This document shows positions 25,001-35,798 of a stretch of DNA of 64,000 nt, one piece after another. The position numbers were made by a program, and so were the translations under genes. Location: NCBI GenBank assembly GCA_039720395.1, contig CM077821.1, positions 39,864,792 through 39,928,791 of the forward strand, read 5' to 3'. The number at the start of each line of letters is the position of its first letter. Position 1 is the stretch's first letter. The DNA is from Liquidambar formosana. Lineage: Eukaryota; Streptophyta; Magnoliopsida; Saxifragales; Altingiaceae. Below the pieces are notes generated by a model, which was not told where the DNA came from, did no database searches, and saw only the letters and a list, made by a program, of their open reading frames with translations.

Positions 25001-25457
25001 TCCTATGTACCATACTGTGTATATCATAAGATACTGTCAAGATATGGTACATACTGGTGATATGTGATGTTTTACGAATTGAATGTATCACATAACTTGT
25101 TTCATGTATCAGAAGATATTGATAGGTTGACAACTATGGTTATAAGTAACATGGTTAAAAGAACCCATTCCTCACCCCCCACCCTCTCTCTCTATATATC
25201 TGTTATCCATTTGTTCTTTTAATTTCTAATTATTATGTTGAAATCTGACATTGGTTCACTGGGAATCAATAGCGGTGGCTGCCAGAGGGGGAATGGAGAC
25301 ACTAAGGCCTGCTTTGCAGCGGGTGTACATGACAAGAGCTTCTGCATATAGAGATGCTCTCAAGAGTTTCATAGAAGGGTATCAAGAAGGTATTCAACAA
25401 GTCATGGAGAAGAAGAAAGATCAACAGGAAAGCGATACTCCCCATAAATCAACTTGA
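19048..25457 (+). CDS. EMB2735: EMB2735-like protein; exons 19048-19185, 19887-20049, 25273-25457
   Basis: The three exons join to 161 residues, the size I recall for Arabidopsis EMBRYO DEFECTIVE 2735 (At5g06240). The donors are GTAAGT (19186) and GTATGA (20050); the acceptors end in CTTCAG (19886) and CAATAG (25272). The first exon encodes MKLKQVSRKVCDYIRYDLKE with a basic patch AKKRRK at about residues 33-38. The second continues VLKEASRLYAASWVRDIGPD and a charged linker. The third encodes VAARGGMETLRPALQR, YRDALKSFIEGYQEGI and a lysine-rich tail. No transmembrane segment or known enzymatic domain is visible. In Arabidopsis, loss of this locus is annotated as embryo-defective; the molecular role is not known to me. 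The identity is supported by position: TBL9-like on one side and the B3 gene on the other, as in Arabidopsis. Intron 2 is 5.2 kb and filled with retroelement debris. Confidence 0.9.
20110..20700 (-). mobile_element. LINE 3' relic, RNase H-like domain, antisense in EMB2735 intron 2
   Basis: On the minus strand, frames at about 20520-20440 read ALIEGLREASRMGIRNLIIK and GDSSIVIN, the helix and GDS.. strand of the LINE RNase H domain. A shifted frame then reads AWRFTYLYGEILDLADHSQV and GANGKADKLAKRA (about 20410-20300), the C-terminal W.PRG.N..AD.LAK region. At least one frameshift separates the two parts. No poly(A) tail or target duplication was identified, so the ends are approximate. Confidence 0.65.
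21907..21930. repeat. (GA)n microsatellite
   Basis: About twelve GA units inside EMB2735 intron 2. Confidence 0.8.
22374..23446 (+). mobile_element. Ty1/copia remnant: integrase fragment between two LTR-like segments
   Basis: Frames at about 22990-23345 encode copia integrase pieces: IHSDLGDLKNTSTRGGKRFY, TFVDDYFRYTNVYL, then KTKVENQLDRKIKRLWSDGG and FCQEHGIFYETNEPYLPESN. The D..F...DDY and SDGGGE residues of the catalytic core are recognisable, but frames are shifted and interrupted. TTTGTCCCACATCGGTTAGG (22393-22412) recurs as TTTGTCCCACATTGGTTAGG (23402-23421) within a matching 64-bp segment (22374-22437 and 23383-23446), probably the two LTR starts. Most of gag, reverse transcriptase and RNase H is missing. 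Confidence 0.7.
23113..23165. mobile_element. Micro-retroposon: 19-bp A-tailed insert between 17-bp direct repeats
   Basis: TACTCAGAATTAACGAT (23113-23129) and TACTCAGAATTTACGAT (23149-23165) differ at one base. The insert, read on the minus strand, is CATTTCCTTATAAAAAAAA, like the 3187-3201 insert (CCTTATT plus A8). It interrupts the copia integrase relic, so it is younger than that relic. Confidence 0.5.
23784..23800. repeat. Poly(G) tract
   Basis: An uninterrupted run of about 17 G follows a GA-rich stretch in EMB2735 intron 2. Such runs are error-prone in sequencing. Confidence 0.7.
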
Positions 25458-28400
25458 CTAGGAGGCAAATTTGGTGAGTTTTTCTTCAGCACATCAACTG
25501 TTGACACAAGTTATAGAGCTTTGTTATAGAACAGTTCTCTAAGAGATAACTAGCATGATCTAATGCTTTTGAGCAATATATGTGCTGTAAACCAAAACGA
25601 TAACTATAGATGCACGGCTATATCTTTTGTTTATTTTATAATCATAATCAATACTTGTCATCTATTGCCAGTACTGGCTGTTAATTCCCCCTACTTGATT
25701 ATTGATTACTAGTTATTTCTTTGTTGGTTTTTAGATTTTCCTGATGCCTTGTATTCTTTTTGTTTTTCTAGCAAAGAAAACTTTCACCCTCTATTTGGTT
25801 CGTGGATTTTACCATGGAAAAAAAAGGGAAGGGAAAAAAAATGCAGAGGAAAGAAAATGAAAGGAAAAGATGAAATCATACCAAGCCAAAATTATTTCAA
25901 TTATTCTTCTTCTACCAATTTTCCATTGCAACCAAATAAGAAAAGGGGAAATTAGGGAGAAGTACAATCTGTAGAACTCATAGAAGCATAAGTACACAAA
26001 AAATACTTATGCAGCTATAAGTACCTAAATTGGCAAAAACGGAATTATTTATTGGCAAGTCAAAGTTTCATTTATTCTAAATGACAAGCATACCCCTTTA
26101 ACAGGTTTGATACCATATCTAGATAAGTTTTTGTTTGCTACAGTATGAATTTTTTAAATCTTTCTATTTAGAATGCAAGATATTAGCATCTGTTAACGCA
26201 AGATATTAGCTGATGTGTATTTTTTTTTTTTTGATAAAGCTGATGTGTATTTTTAAAAATTATAATTTTACTAATGAAACAATTACAAGTAACTGTTTCA
26301 TACTGATAATTCATAAGCTGTAACATTTTTTGAAATATTTTACAATGAAGTATGTTTTGAAACTTGATCTATCAAATGATCATAAGATATTAAGATAAAA
26401 AATCAATTGTTGTGTATCCAAACAATTACTTGATTTATCAACATAACATTTTAAATATCAATCATACATAAACATCTTCAAGTAACAGTTTAAAAAAAGT
26501 TATATAAATCTAAATTCAATAAAACAGTTACATCTATTATATTTTGTTGTAATTCCACATGCTTATAACCATGAGGGAAATGGCATAATCATTTTTTCCA
26601 TTGTCATACATTATTACATTTGCATGTAATATCTTTGCTAATTATTTGTGATACGTGTAACTTTTTCCTTGTAACTGTTTGCAATTTTTCCTAAGAAACA
26701 ACCAAGAAAACATTTTTCATTTGACTGATTTTCTCGAAACTCACCCTTTTTCTTGCCATTATTGTAGCTTGGTCTGCCAAATGTCTTCTCCATATTCTTC
26801 ACGAGGCTATTTAGAGTGTTCTTCCGATTTTGGTTGCTGAAGCCCTATTTTGATGGAATCGCTTGGATTTGATTGCACTATTTGGATTTGATTGCCTCAT
26901 GAGGCTATTTAAGTATTTAGAGTATACTTCTGAATTTTAGTTGCTGATTCCCTATTTGGACAGAATCACTTGGATTTGATTGCAAGATTTTAGGACTTTT
27001 GTTGTACGTTAGAATCAGTGAGCTGGGTATAGAATGTAGCGAGATTACCTCCGAGATCTTTGTGACATAAAAACTTGATAGTTTCAGATTTCTTTTTTTA
27101 TTAAAGAAGGGTAACTTGCTCTTTTTGAATTCCGGTGGACTTCTGGCAACACAAGATTTTAATGTGAACTTGCATCCGCATAAGTTTGATAATATGTACT
27201 TGTGGCCAAATTCCCCATAAGAAAAAGTACAATTCCTCATTTTATTTTATTTTCGTGATAAAATCCCCAAACCAAATAGAGCCTTAAAGAATTTTGATAA
27301 GTTAATCAACTGCCTTTGCTTAAAATGATGATGAATTTCCAGTTATCTGAAAGAATTGTTATGCTTGATTTCTGTATGAAGCTAAATTTGAGTGATGCCT
27401 GATATATATGGCCACCTGTAGTTTTATGGTGGTTGGTTTTGTGCAATAAAATCTTTACAAGGAGACTTTCATGTTAAAGAAAATCTACAACAGGGTTTTG
27501 GAAAAGGACCTAAATTTAACTGCTCTCAGTGCTTGTGCAAGTCTTCCAGGTTGAAGGTAAGGAAATGCAAGATTTGCTTTTGTGGGAATTAGTTTTAATT
27601 CAAATATTTGGGTTATTGATGCTTCATTGAACAGGGAAATAGGAGTGAGTTAGGTTTGTGTTATAATTATACTAGAGAAAAGTTGTGGTTCTCTATGCTT
27701 GCCTGCTCTATGGAGACCATGATTTAGAAAATGAACCCAGAAGAATAGCAACAGTGTTATCTGCTTGTAATCAGATTGGTTTCGTATGAATCAGAATGAG
27801 ATATTCTTGGTTAGGTAGGCATGGTTTCTTTACATGTTATGTAGAGAGCTGTTTGTTGACTCTGCTCCCATGTTGGGCTCACTTTTTGCCTTCCCACAGG
27901 ATCCTTGGGGAATCTAGGGGTTGGATTTTCAGGGAAACTCTATGTTTAAGATTGAACAAGATATTGGATACCATGTCTTCTTTTAAAAAGTGTATGGCAA
28001 ACAAAATGGGCTGAAAGATGAAGGGATGGTTGTCAAGTACACTGTGCAGTGGAGAGAGAGAAAAGGGGGGTGGGGGGTTGGCTAGAAGGTGGGCTCTCAC
28101 TTGCTGCTTATGTGCTCACTTTTTTCAGTTTGCGGAGTAGCACTTCTTAGTGAAGCTTGTATGGGTGATCGTGAAGCAAATTATGTGAGAGGTACTGATT
28201 GCTTTTTCTATTTTAGGGATGGGTTCTTTTGCTGAGGGACTGGTTTGTGGCTTTTCTATCTAGTGATTCATTTTTTTCCTTGGGTGGGGTTGCCACAATA
28301 ATGCCACTTATCAGCTGTTGCCTCATGACTGGGTTTTGCTTCAAGTCTTTTCAAGCACATGGGTCTTGCTTTATTTCTTCTCAAGCACATGATAGTGAGA

Positions 28401-31400
28401 CTCGTCGACTGTGACCGACCCATATCCTTAGCAAATAAGTGATCAGGCACAAGGCATTAGGATTCACTTTGTGTCGCTGATAAGTTTCTTTACCTAATAT
28501 GAGATGGACCCTGGTTTCCAAGCAAGGGACATTCATTTGAGTGGTTTTTTTAATGGTAAATCCATATCAATTTAAGATTCTTTAGTTTCTATTTTTCTTG
28601 TGTTTATTATTATAGTTGTTATTTTCTTCCAGAATTTAAGGATTTTTTAGAGTGGTTTGTGCTTCCTGGTTTCAATTCAATATTGACATATTTGCAAATT
28701 TTTTTTCTTCGGCCCTTTGGAGGTTAAGTTAGGAAAGGGTGTTCTTTCTTTGGCAGGTACAAACCACAGAGGGTGGTGAAGGTGAGGTTGACCCAAAAGC
28801 CCCAAATGCAAGAGGCTCGATGATAGGAAAAGCTAAGTGGAAAGAAGAAATACTCACATGGTCTTTCTATATCTGTACTGTACTGAGGCATGAATGATTG
28901 AATTATTCTTGCAGGAGAAACAATTGTACAGGAGTCCTTTCAATCTGTGATTGGCCACTACCTTAAGGCTAATGATAACTTATCTGAGGACCCTCCCACT
29001 TGCTGAGCCACTAAATATTTGGATGTCACCGCCAGCGGAGGTCAATGGGTATCTCTTGTCTTAATCTCTATGGGCCCGGATAATCACAACACTATATTTG
29101 ACTATTTACACAGGTAATGCATACCTTTATGTGCATCTCTCGCTACTTTATTCAGCTGCTTCCCATATTTTTTGATGAAGTAAATCCTTACAAATTGTAT
29201 TTACCCTATACAGAATGGTAAGTACTCCGAACTTTGTTAGTACTTAATTTAAAATAAAAAAAACCCTTGTCTAATCAGTGCACTCTACCATTGATTGAAA
29301 CTACTTGATGGATCACATTCTGGATTGGTCATAAGTCCCAATTTGTCAAATAAGAGAAGTCACAGTTGGGTCTCGATTGACAAAATTGCATTTTTATCAA
29401 ATACTCTGTGAGAAAGCAATATATATGGGGTCTAGTGTTTTTATCAGAGTTTTGATTTTGTTACTATCTGTTTGCATTGGTAATTATAAAACCATACTAA
29501 CCAGGGTGTTTGAACAGTAAACCTAGGAAATTGACCCTTTACCAGGTGTGTTTGGTCACAAACCCAGGTTGCTGTGAAATCCTGCATGAATTATGAGTTT
29601 AGCCACTAAAACCTTGTGCTTGAATGTAGGAATGTATATTGGATTACCCATATTAAAGGTGAAAAGTGGTGTGGTCAAGTCCAATATTTGCAATCGATGT
29701 GATATTTCTATGATTACACCATATATTTATTTAATTTTTTTTTTTTTGAGGCAATCCAGCTCTAAATAACCTTTTAAATAATTTTATTGATTCATCTGCC
29801 ATACTAGAAACTCTTCCCAGTAGGGTTACTTTATTCCTGAGAAACCATCCAGAAAATTCAAGGAGGCTCGTTTTTTTATGAGGGCTATGAAGAACTGTAA
29901 CGTTCTCCCATTAGAGGATTACTTTGCTAGTTGCTTCCCCATTTTTTTCCTGACACTGGCAAAGTTGCTTCATGTCCATCCTCTTACAAATTTTTTCAAT
30001 GTTTCATATTTATTTTGACATTGTTTCTAGCTATTAGGGCTTTTATTTGTCTCCTAAATTTCCCATATTTTTTTTGGTGGCACCTTCCCCTTTCGTTTTC
30101 TTGTGCGGTCATTTACCATGCGCATGCATAGAGGCAATAAACAACACTATACATCAGATTGTGTATACAGACTCTTCTGATCACTCGTTCAAATGATCAA
30201 AACCAGATTTCCAAATATAGTTTTTTTCCGAGTTTAGTCTGATCACTCAAATGTGTTTAAGCTTTAGGGTTTTCCTGGAATGCACTACTTGGTTTATCTA
30301 GTTCAAAAAAAATTGCATAATGCTTGATGCCTCAACTTTGGTCGTACCAGTGTGGAATAGTTTAACGTTTCAGACATAGATGGGCTGAAACCTGTGCCCT
30401 TACCCAAATTCATTGTAATGCCATGGAAACCATGCTGCGCCTAAATGGGTGTTGTTTACTCTTCTGAGGCAAAGGTGTTCGTTTCTTGTAACTAATTTCT
30501 AGGACAATACCAAGACACAACACACCTGTCTCATGATAGCATGTGACGGTTGGGCTGTGTCTAACAAGAGCCTATTTGTCTGTCACATGCATCCTATAAT
30601 TTTTCGAGCAATGGCCTTGCAAAATTTCCTTGGAATTTTGACATGTGGGTATATGTTTATGTCATCGATGACAAAGAATTTCACAAACAATTAAGGGTGC
30701 AACTTGATTCAGGATGAGTTGAGTTGAGTTGAGTTGAGTTGAGCTGGGTTGGTCTATTTCAATCCAGAACTGAAATGACTAGGTGTCAGATTATCGTTTT
30801 CTTAACCAAAGACCAATCCATAGGCTAGTAAAAACTAAAATAATCTAAAGCATGCGAAGCTCAGGTTGGTTTGAGTTGAAAGAATGTATTCATAATTTAT
30901 TTTTATTTTATTTTATTATAACAGAACATTAAAATTTATTATAATGTTACACTTGATTACTTTTTCATGGTATTCAAGTATATTTCTAATGAAAGAGGTT
31001 ACACCTTATCCCCTTCAAGTTTTGTTTTCGCTTTATTCTCTTAGTTTGTAAACAGTTTGCCTTTTTCAGTTACCCGTGACCATTGATTTATTGAAGGATT
31101 ATAGTGCCATAGCCTAAAACTATAGGGAATACATTGTATCACCAAAAATAAATAAATAAATAAATAAGGAGGTCGATTGAAAATGGGCGAAACTTGGAGA
31201 AATAAGTGTGATGATCTCTTTTTAATATATAGACCCAAAATAAGGATTTAAACATTCATAATATTACACACGTACATAATGTAAAAGTTACTATATATTT
31301 ACACATGCGCGCGCGAGTGATTGGTTCGGATTGGATTGGTTTACTTGATGTCGTAATCCAGAACCAAAGAAGGTTGGTTGGTCGTCTTGCCTAACTAAAC

Positions 31401-32222
31401 CCTTGAAGAAACGAGCCAAACCAACCTAGAGGACGAGGTTAGCTTAGTTCTATAATCGATTTGCACCCAGTACGAACAACCTACCTATAATGATGGTGTT
31501 AGTGATCATTATTGTATGCTACACACATAACACAGTAGATAAAAAACGAAAATAAAAGAGAGAAAGGGTTTCCATTGAACTTGCAACAAAATATATCATA
31601 AAGAAAAATGGAAAAAAAGGAAATAAAACCTCTCTCTCTCTCTCTCTCTGTCACAGACACACCCCACTCCTTCTCCCTTAGAGAATTTAAGAAGAGCACC
31701 CAAATCGCAAAGACAGCTTGTGAGGTACATGGACATGGAAATGGGATGAGTGGGACTAGTACGACTGGGCTGTCATCCATCTATTCTAAGTCCACCCACC
31801 CACTCACCACCATACCCCTTTTATTATTTATCATGAGTCTCCATGAAAAATCTCCAGGCAGAATCTCTGCAGTAGCGAAATAGATTCCTGATGATTTCAA
31901 TTCTCAACGACCCAAACTTCTCATTTCCCATTGATTGCGTCAGCCCTAACTTTTCTATGGGCCCCACTTTCCATCCCCACCCCCACGCCCACACCTCTCC
32001 ACCCCTTCCCTTCCCTTCCCTTCCTGCAGTCTTTTTCCCCCCTCTCCACTCCACTTGGTTTTCGATCCTCTTACCCTGAAAATCTGGGATTTTTCTCCAT
32101 TTTTTTTTTTAATAATATTCCTTTTTTTCTATATTTCATTTTTTTTTTCAATTTTTTTTTTCTTTTTGGACCTTTCAAGTGGGTTCAATATAGGTCAATA
32201 CAAGATGTCACATCCACGGATC
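25458..32222. other. 6.8-kb spacer between the EMB2735-like and NGAL genes; no gene supported
   Basis: The first few hundred bases are the EMB2735-like 3' region, and about 31.8-32.2 kb is the NGAL 3' region. The open frames in between are short, lack homology I recognise and have no coherent splice pattern. A (GAGTT)n run lies at about 30716-30741, a (CT)n run at 31631-31649 and a TTCCC-rich tract at 32003-32024. A stretch at about 28920-29110 looks protein-like in one frame (FQSVIGHYLKANDNLSEDPP) but ends in a stop and was not identified. Confidence 0.5.
26208..26250. mobile_element. Micro-retroposon: A-tailed insert between 13-bp direct repeats
   Basis: AGCTGATGTGTAT at 26208-26220 recurs at 26238-26250. 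The 17-bp insert is T12 then GATAA, which reads TTATC plus A12 on the minus strand. Just upstream, GCAAGATATTAGC is itself duplicated (26175-26187 and 26198-26210), so this spot has broken and been repaired more than once. Confidence 0.45.
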
Positions 32223-33993
32223 TTATCCTCGGCGGTTTCTCATGTGGTTGACATCTCGGGAGAAATTGGTATCCTGCAGCCATAGATAGAGAGTATAAGC
32301 GTTCGAGTAAATATAGTAATGGATTCGGAACTCAGCACCGTGTTAAGGTGTTAAGGTGATTCATATCATTGGATCATTTTTTGGACAGTTTGAATTAAAA
32401 GTTGAAAAAGTTATCTATTAAAGCCATTTTAGTTGTTTATAACAAGTAATTTTTTCATGTTTTAATCTGAACCGTCCAAAGCACGATCCAACGGTATTGA
32501 GCTAACTCAGCACTGAATCCATACTCAATGTTTAGGTGCTCAACAATAATAATTTTGATTCATATTTCATATTTCGTAAGGGTGGCATTGGACATCATAA
32601 CATTTTCGAAGTATATATGCATCATTAATCACTATCATGACCATCCATCTAGTGGACCACAATTGGTTTACAATAAGTCAATGATTTCCCACTAGCGGTC
32701 CATCTTGGGAACCCAATTAAATTTTGACTCATCCAATCTGACCCAAATTTAGATCTTAGGATTAATTTATTTTTTATTTTTTTGGGGGTGCGGGTGGTTT
32801 GGTTTGGTGTGGTGGGGGTCGGGGGAGAATGGGTTTGAGGCTCATGAAAATTTGTTTTAGTGTATTTAGTGTTTCAACTTCATAATGGAACATCACATAA
32901 TCTTGAAACAAAAGACAACAAAATCTTATTTTTGGTTCACCAGATTCTAAGATAGATTACCCTTTCGACCCCACTCCACTCTGTCCCGTGGACTAAAGGG
33001 GTTCCATTCACCTGCAGGATTTTCATAAAAGGGGCTCTATAAGTTTTTTTTTGAAATTTTTTTTGAAAAGGGGCCGAGGCTGAATGCATACATTTATAGT
33101 TCAGTTCGAGGAAGGATCCATTTTTTCCATATCTTGTGGGTTCATTATTACTGGCGGTTGCAGTCTCTCTGGCCACCGGCTTACTAATAGTACACATTCA
33201 TATAGTAGTATTCTATAGTGTTCAAGATATGCTACTGTAAGCAATCATAATGCTGCATGTTTCTATATGAATTTTGGATTCAATATTTGCTCCCCCCTCC
33301 CTCCCTTGTTGGGAAGAAAAGGATATGTATGCTCCTAAACAACTCGCACTTGATGATCAAAAGGACTAAAGTTATTTCGGCATGCACAGTGGTAACTTAT
33401 GGCCATTACGAACAACTTGAGATTCGGTGTCCCCTTTGTTTTTTTATTTTTTTTGACCCCAGGAACTCGCCGACTTCTTGTTTAAAATCTTACTTGATGC
33501 GTAAAATAAGTAAATAACTTGACTTCAATTTAAAAATAAGATAAAAATGGAAGCCTACTCTATATTTTTAATATATGTGTAGCTTATTAAAAGGAAATAG
33601 GAAAAGCTCCATGGATATAAGGGTGTAATAAAAAATAGGAGTTGGTGGTGACAGCATTTTACTCTAGAGTTTTTTGAAGGGGAAAAAGAAAAAAGAAAAA
33701 GGGTGGAGGCGTACCATGGGAGTGTGAGCGGCTGAGGCAGGAGGTTGAGGGTAAAATTGGTGATGGGCGGTTTGGCCTCCCTGGCTGGACGAAGACGAAG
33801 CATCAGGCGTGGGTGGCTCCGAATCATCATGTAGCTGGCATTCCAGGTTCACCCCAAACAGCCTCACTCTCTTCCAGTTCCCCGCCGGAGTCGTTTGGTT
33901 CTGACCCACTGTCCCTATATATACATATATATATATATATCACGTGCATGTATTGCTTCAGTCTCTTGTACAAATATCACCAAGTTCTCATCT

Positions 33994-34042
<49 letters not shown>

Positions 34043-35495
34043 TTTGATAATTTGTTTATCAAATCTTTCTTAATTGCATTTTGGCCATTAAATTGAGAAT
34101 AAAATATTAAAATCGACAGTCTACATGTAATTTCTATCAGCACCAAATACTATTATCAAGTCCCATTTCACCACATAGCCTAAAAAAGAAAAGAGAGAAA
34201 AATGGAAGTCCTATTTCACCACAATTCCCAACAAATAGCTGTTATATATATAGATATTTTGTTTTCCCGGTAAATAAGAAATTGGCCTAGTTGAAGGAGA
34301 GAAGAGAAACGTTCTCTCCTTCAAATGAGACAACGAGATTGGCAAAATTTGTGTGGGAATATCAAATTTACATTTTCCTAGGGGATAATAACAAATGATA
34401 GCGAGTGATGAACACGCGCTGAAGGCAATCAAGACTCCCATTACTGTAGGGTAATCTGAATGATCCGACCTTACATAAGAACATTGCTCCCAAGTAATTG
34501 GAAGGTGTTTGTCACGCACTTTGATGTAACTCTAAATTTCTAGTATATGTTTATATATAAAATCAAATAAAATAAAAATACATATAGGAGAAGAGGAAAC
34601 AGATAGGGTTATAACATGAGGAATACCTGCATGAAGACAGTCAGGCTGGTATGGCAAGGGATGCGGAGGATAAGGATGCGCAGAATAGAACACCCTGGTC
34701 CACCCACCACTTGTAGTACCACCAATATTCCCACCACCACCACCGCCTGGCTGCAGCGCCGCCCCGCTATCCTGAGCCTGGGGTGCACGCCGCCTCCACC
34801 CTATGAACAGCTTGTCACCGTCACTTCGGTGCCTCTCGAACAAAACGACGTCGCCCGCGTCGAGCCGTTTCTCCTTCACGTAACGGCTCCACCCTTTGGT
34901 GAGCACGTAGCTTTGGCTGCTGTTCCAGTAGGAGTACCGAAATCGCCAGCACTTTCCCAACTCGTCCTCGAAACTCAGTAACAAGCCTTTCTCGGACGAG
35001 TCTCCGCCGCCGCCTCCGCCGCCTATTGGGAAGTACTTCTCGGCGTGTTGTTTCGGAATCACGAGGCGGTTGAGCTTGCCAACGTCGCTCGGCGTCAGCG
35101 GCTTCTCGAACATGGGTTCTCTCTCTGCTTCTACTATTTCTTCTTCCTGTTGGTAGTGGTGTTGATGTTCTTGATAGTGGAAGTTTTCTCTCTCGTCTGT
35201 GATTTGCTCGTCGGTTTCTTCGTCGTCTTCTTCAGTTCAAATTGAAATTGAGAGGGGTGTTTCGGTTGTGAAACATGGAGGGAGTAGCTTCTTGGGAGTT
35301 GAAGGGGCCTAGCCACTGCTGGTGTTGGTGGGGGTGAGGGTTGTAGATTTGAGAGGGCCAGAGGTGGTTTTGCTGAGGGATTAGTAGTTTTTGATTTGAG
35401 GATGAGGTATTTGGGGTTGATTCCATCATGGGCTGTTGTTGTTGTGTCCACCAAAGTGTTTCTGGAAGGTCTGAGGAGAAGTGGTTAATGGACAT
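32223..35495 (-). CDS. NGATHA-like B3 repressor (NGAL2/NGAL3 type); exons 35495-34627, 33914-33715, 32273-32223; one-base frameshift in exon 1
   Basis: After removing one base near 35234 the exons give about 372 residues. Residues 1-87 (start [16 protein letters not shown]) are rich in Q, N, H and P. An acidic stretch [10 protein letters not shown] follows in the next frame. The B3 DNA-binding domain runs from about 128 ([53 protein letters not shown]). A Gly/Pro-rich linker precedes the RLFGV repression motif at about 307-311 in exon 2 ([14 protein letters not shown]). The last exon has 17 codons including the stop ([16 protein letters not shown]), matching the conserved C-terminus of dicot NGAL proteins. 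Splices: GTATTC at 34626, GTACGC at 33714, acceptors TATATAG and CTGCAG. NGAL2/SOD7 and NGAL3/DPA4 act in the nucleus as repressors limiting organ and seed growth and leaf-margin serration. The frame break at AAC-T-GAA may be a sequencing error or a real lesion. Confidence 0.9.
32316..32526. mobile_element. Foldback element in NGAL intron 2
   Basis: AGTAATGGATTCGGAACTCA at the left pairs with the inverse of CTCAGCACTGAATCCATACT at the right. Pairing continues inward through the GGATC..TTTGGACRGTT segment, giving arms of about 100 bp. The target duplication could not be defined. Confidence 0.6.
33922..34035. repeat. (TA)n microsatellites in NGAL intron 1
   Basis: Two TA-repeat blocks, 33922-33940 and about 33996-34034. 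The first lies directly upstream (in gene sense) of the exon 2 acceptor at 33915-33916, so the usual pyrimidine tract is replaced by alternating TA. Confidence 0.8.
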
Positions 35496-35499
35496 TTTT

Positions 35500-35690
35500 G
35501 AGAGAGAGAGAGGGAGAGAGGGGAATTGGGCTACTGATGTAGAGAGCTGACGGTGTGGGGAAAAGGGGAGGTGTGTGTGGGCTGAGAGGCGTGATGATTA
35601 TGGTTTTGATGTGGAAACTGTGGAACTATTTGATGTAGCTAGGAAGATATGACAATGAGAGAGAGAGAGAGAGAGAGACGAGAGGAGAGA
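35500..35690 (-). promoter_or_regulatory. GA/CT-repeat leader region of the NGAL gene
   Basis: Two GA runs on the + strand (35501-35521 and 35657-35690), which are CT runs in gene sense, lie 5-200 bp upstream of the NGAL start. CT-rich 5' leaders and GAGA elements are common in plant developmental regulators and can bind BBR/BPC proteins. The regulatory role is inference. Confidence 0.4.
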
Positions 35691-35764
35691 GAGGGTATGT
35701 AAGTACGGGAGTACTTTAAGGTTTTGCGTGATGAAAATTTTCAATCATTATTTTCCGTGTAATT

Positions 35765-35798
<34 letters not shown>

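Noticed and set aside
28920..29110. A protein-like stretch (FQSVIGHYLKANDNLSEDPP) in the EMB2735-NGAL spacer
   Set aside because: It stops quickly, no family was recognised and splice partners are lacking; not called.
30716..30741. GAGTT array as a possible CRISPR or telomere-like repeat
   Set aside because: It is a simple pentamer run without spacers, and the unit is not a telomere repeat.
34616..34981. A 121-codon + strand frame opposite the B3 exon
   Set aside because: It is antisense shadow of the GC-rich B3 coding exon.
35134..35454. A 106-codon minus-strand frame at the NGAL 5' end
   Set aside because: It is a shifted frame of the NGAL leader; the B3 and leader frames explain the region.
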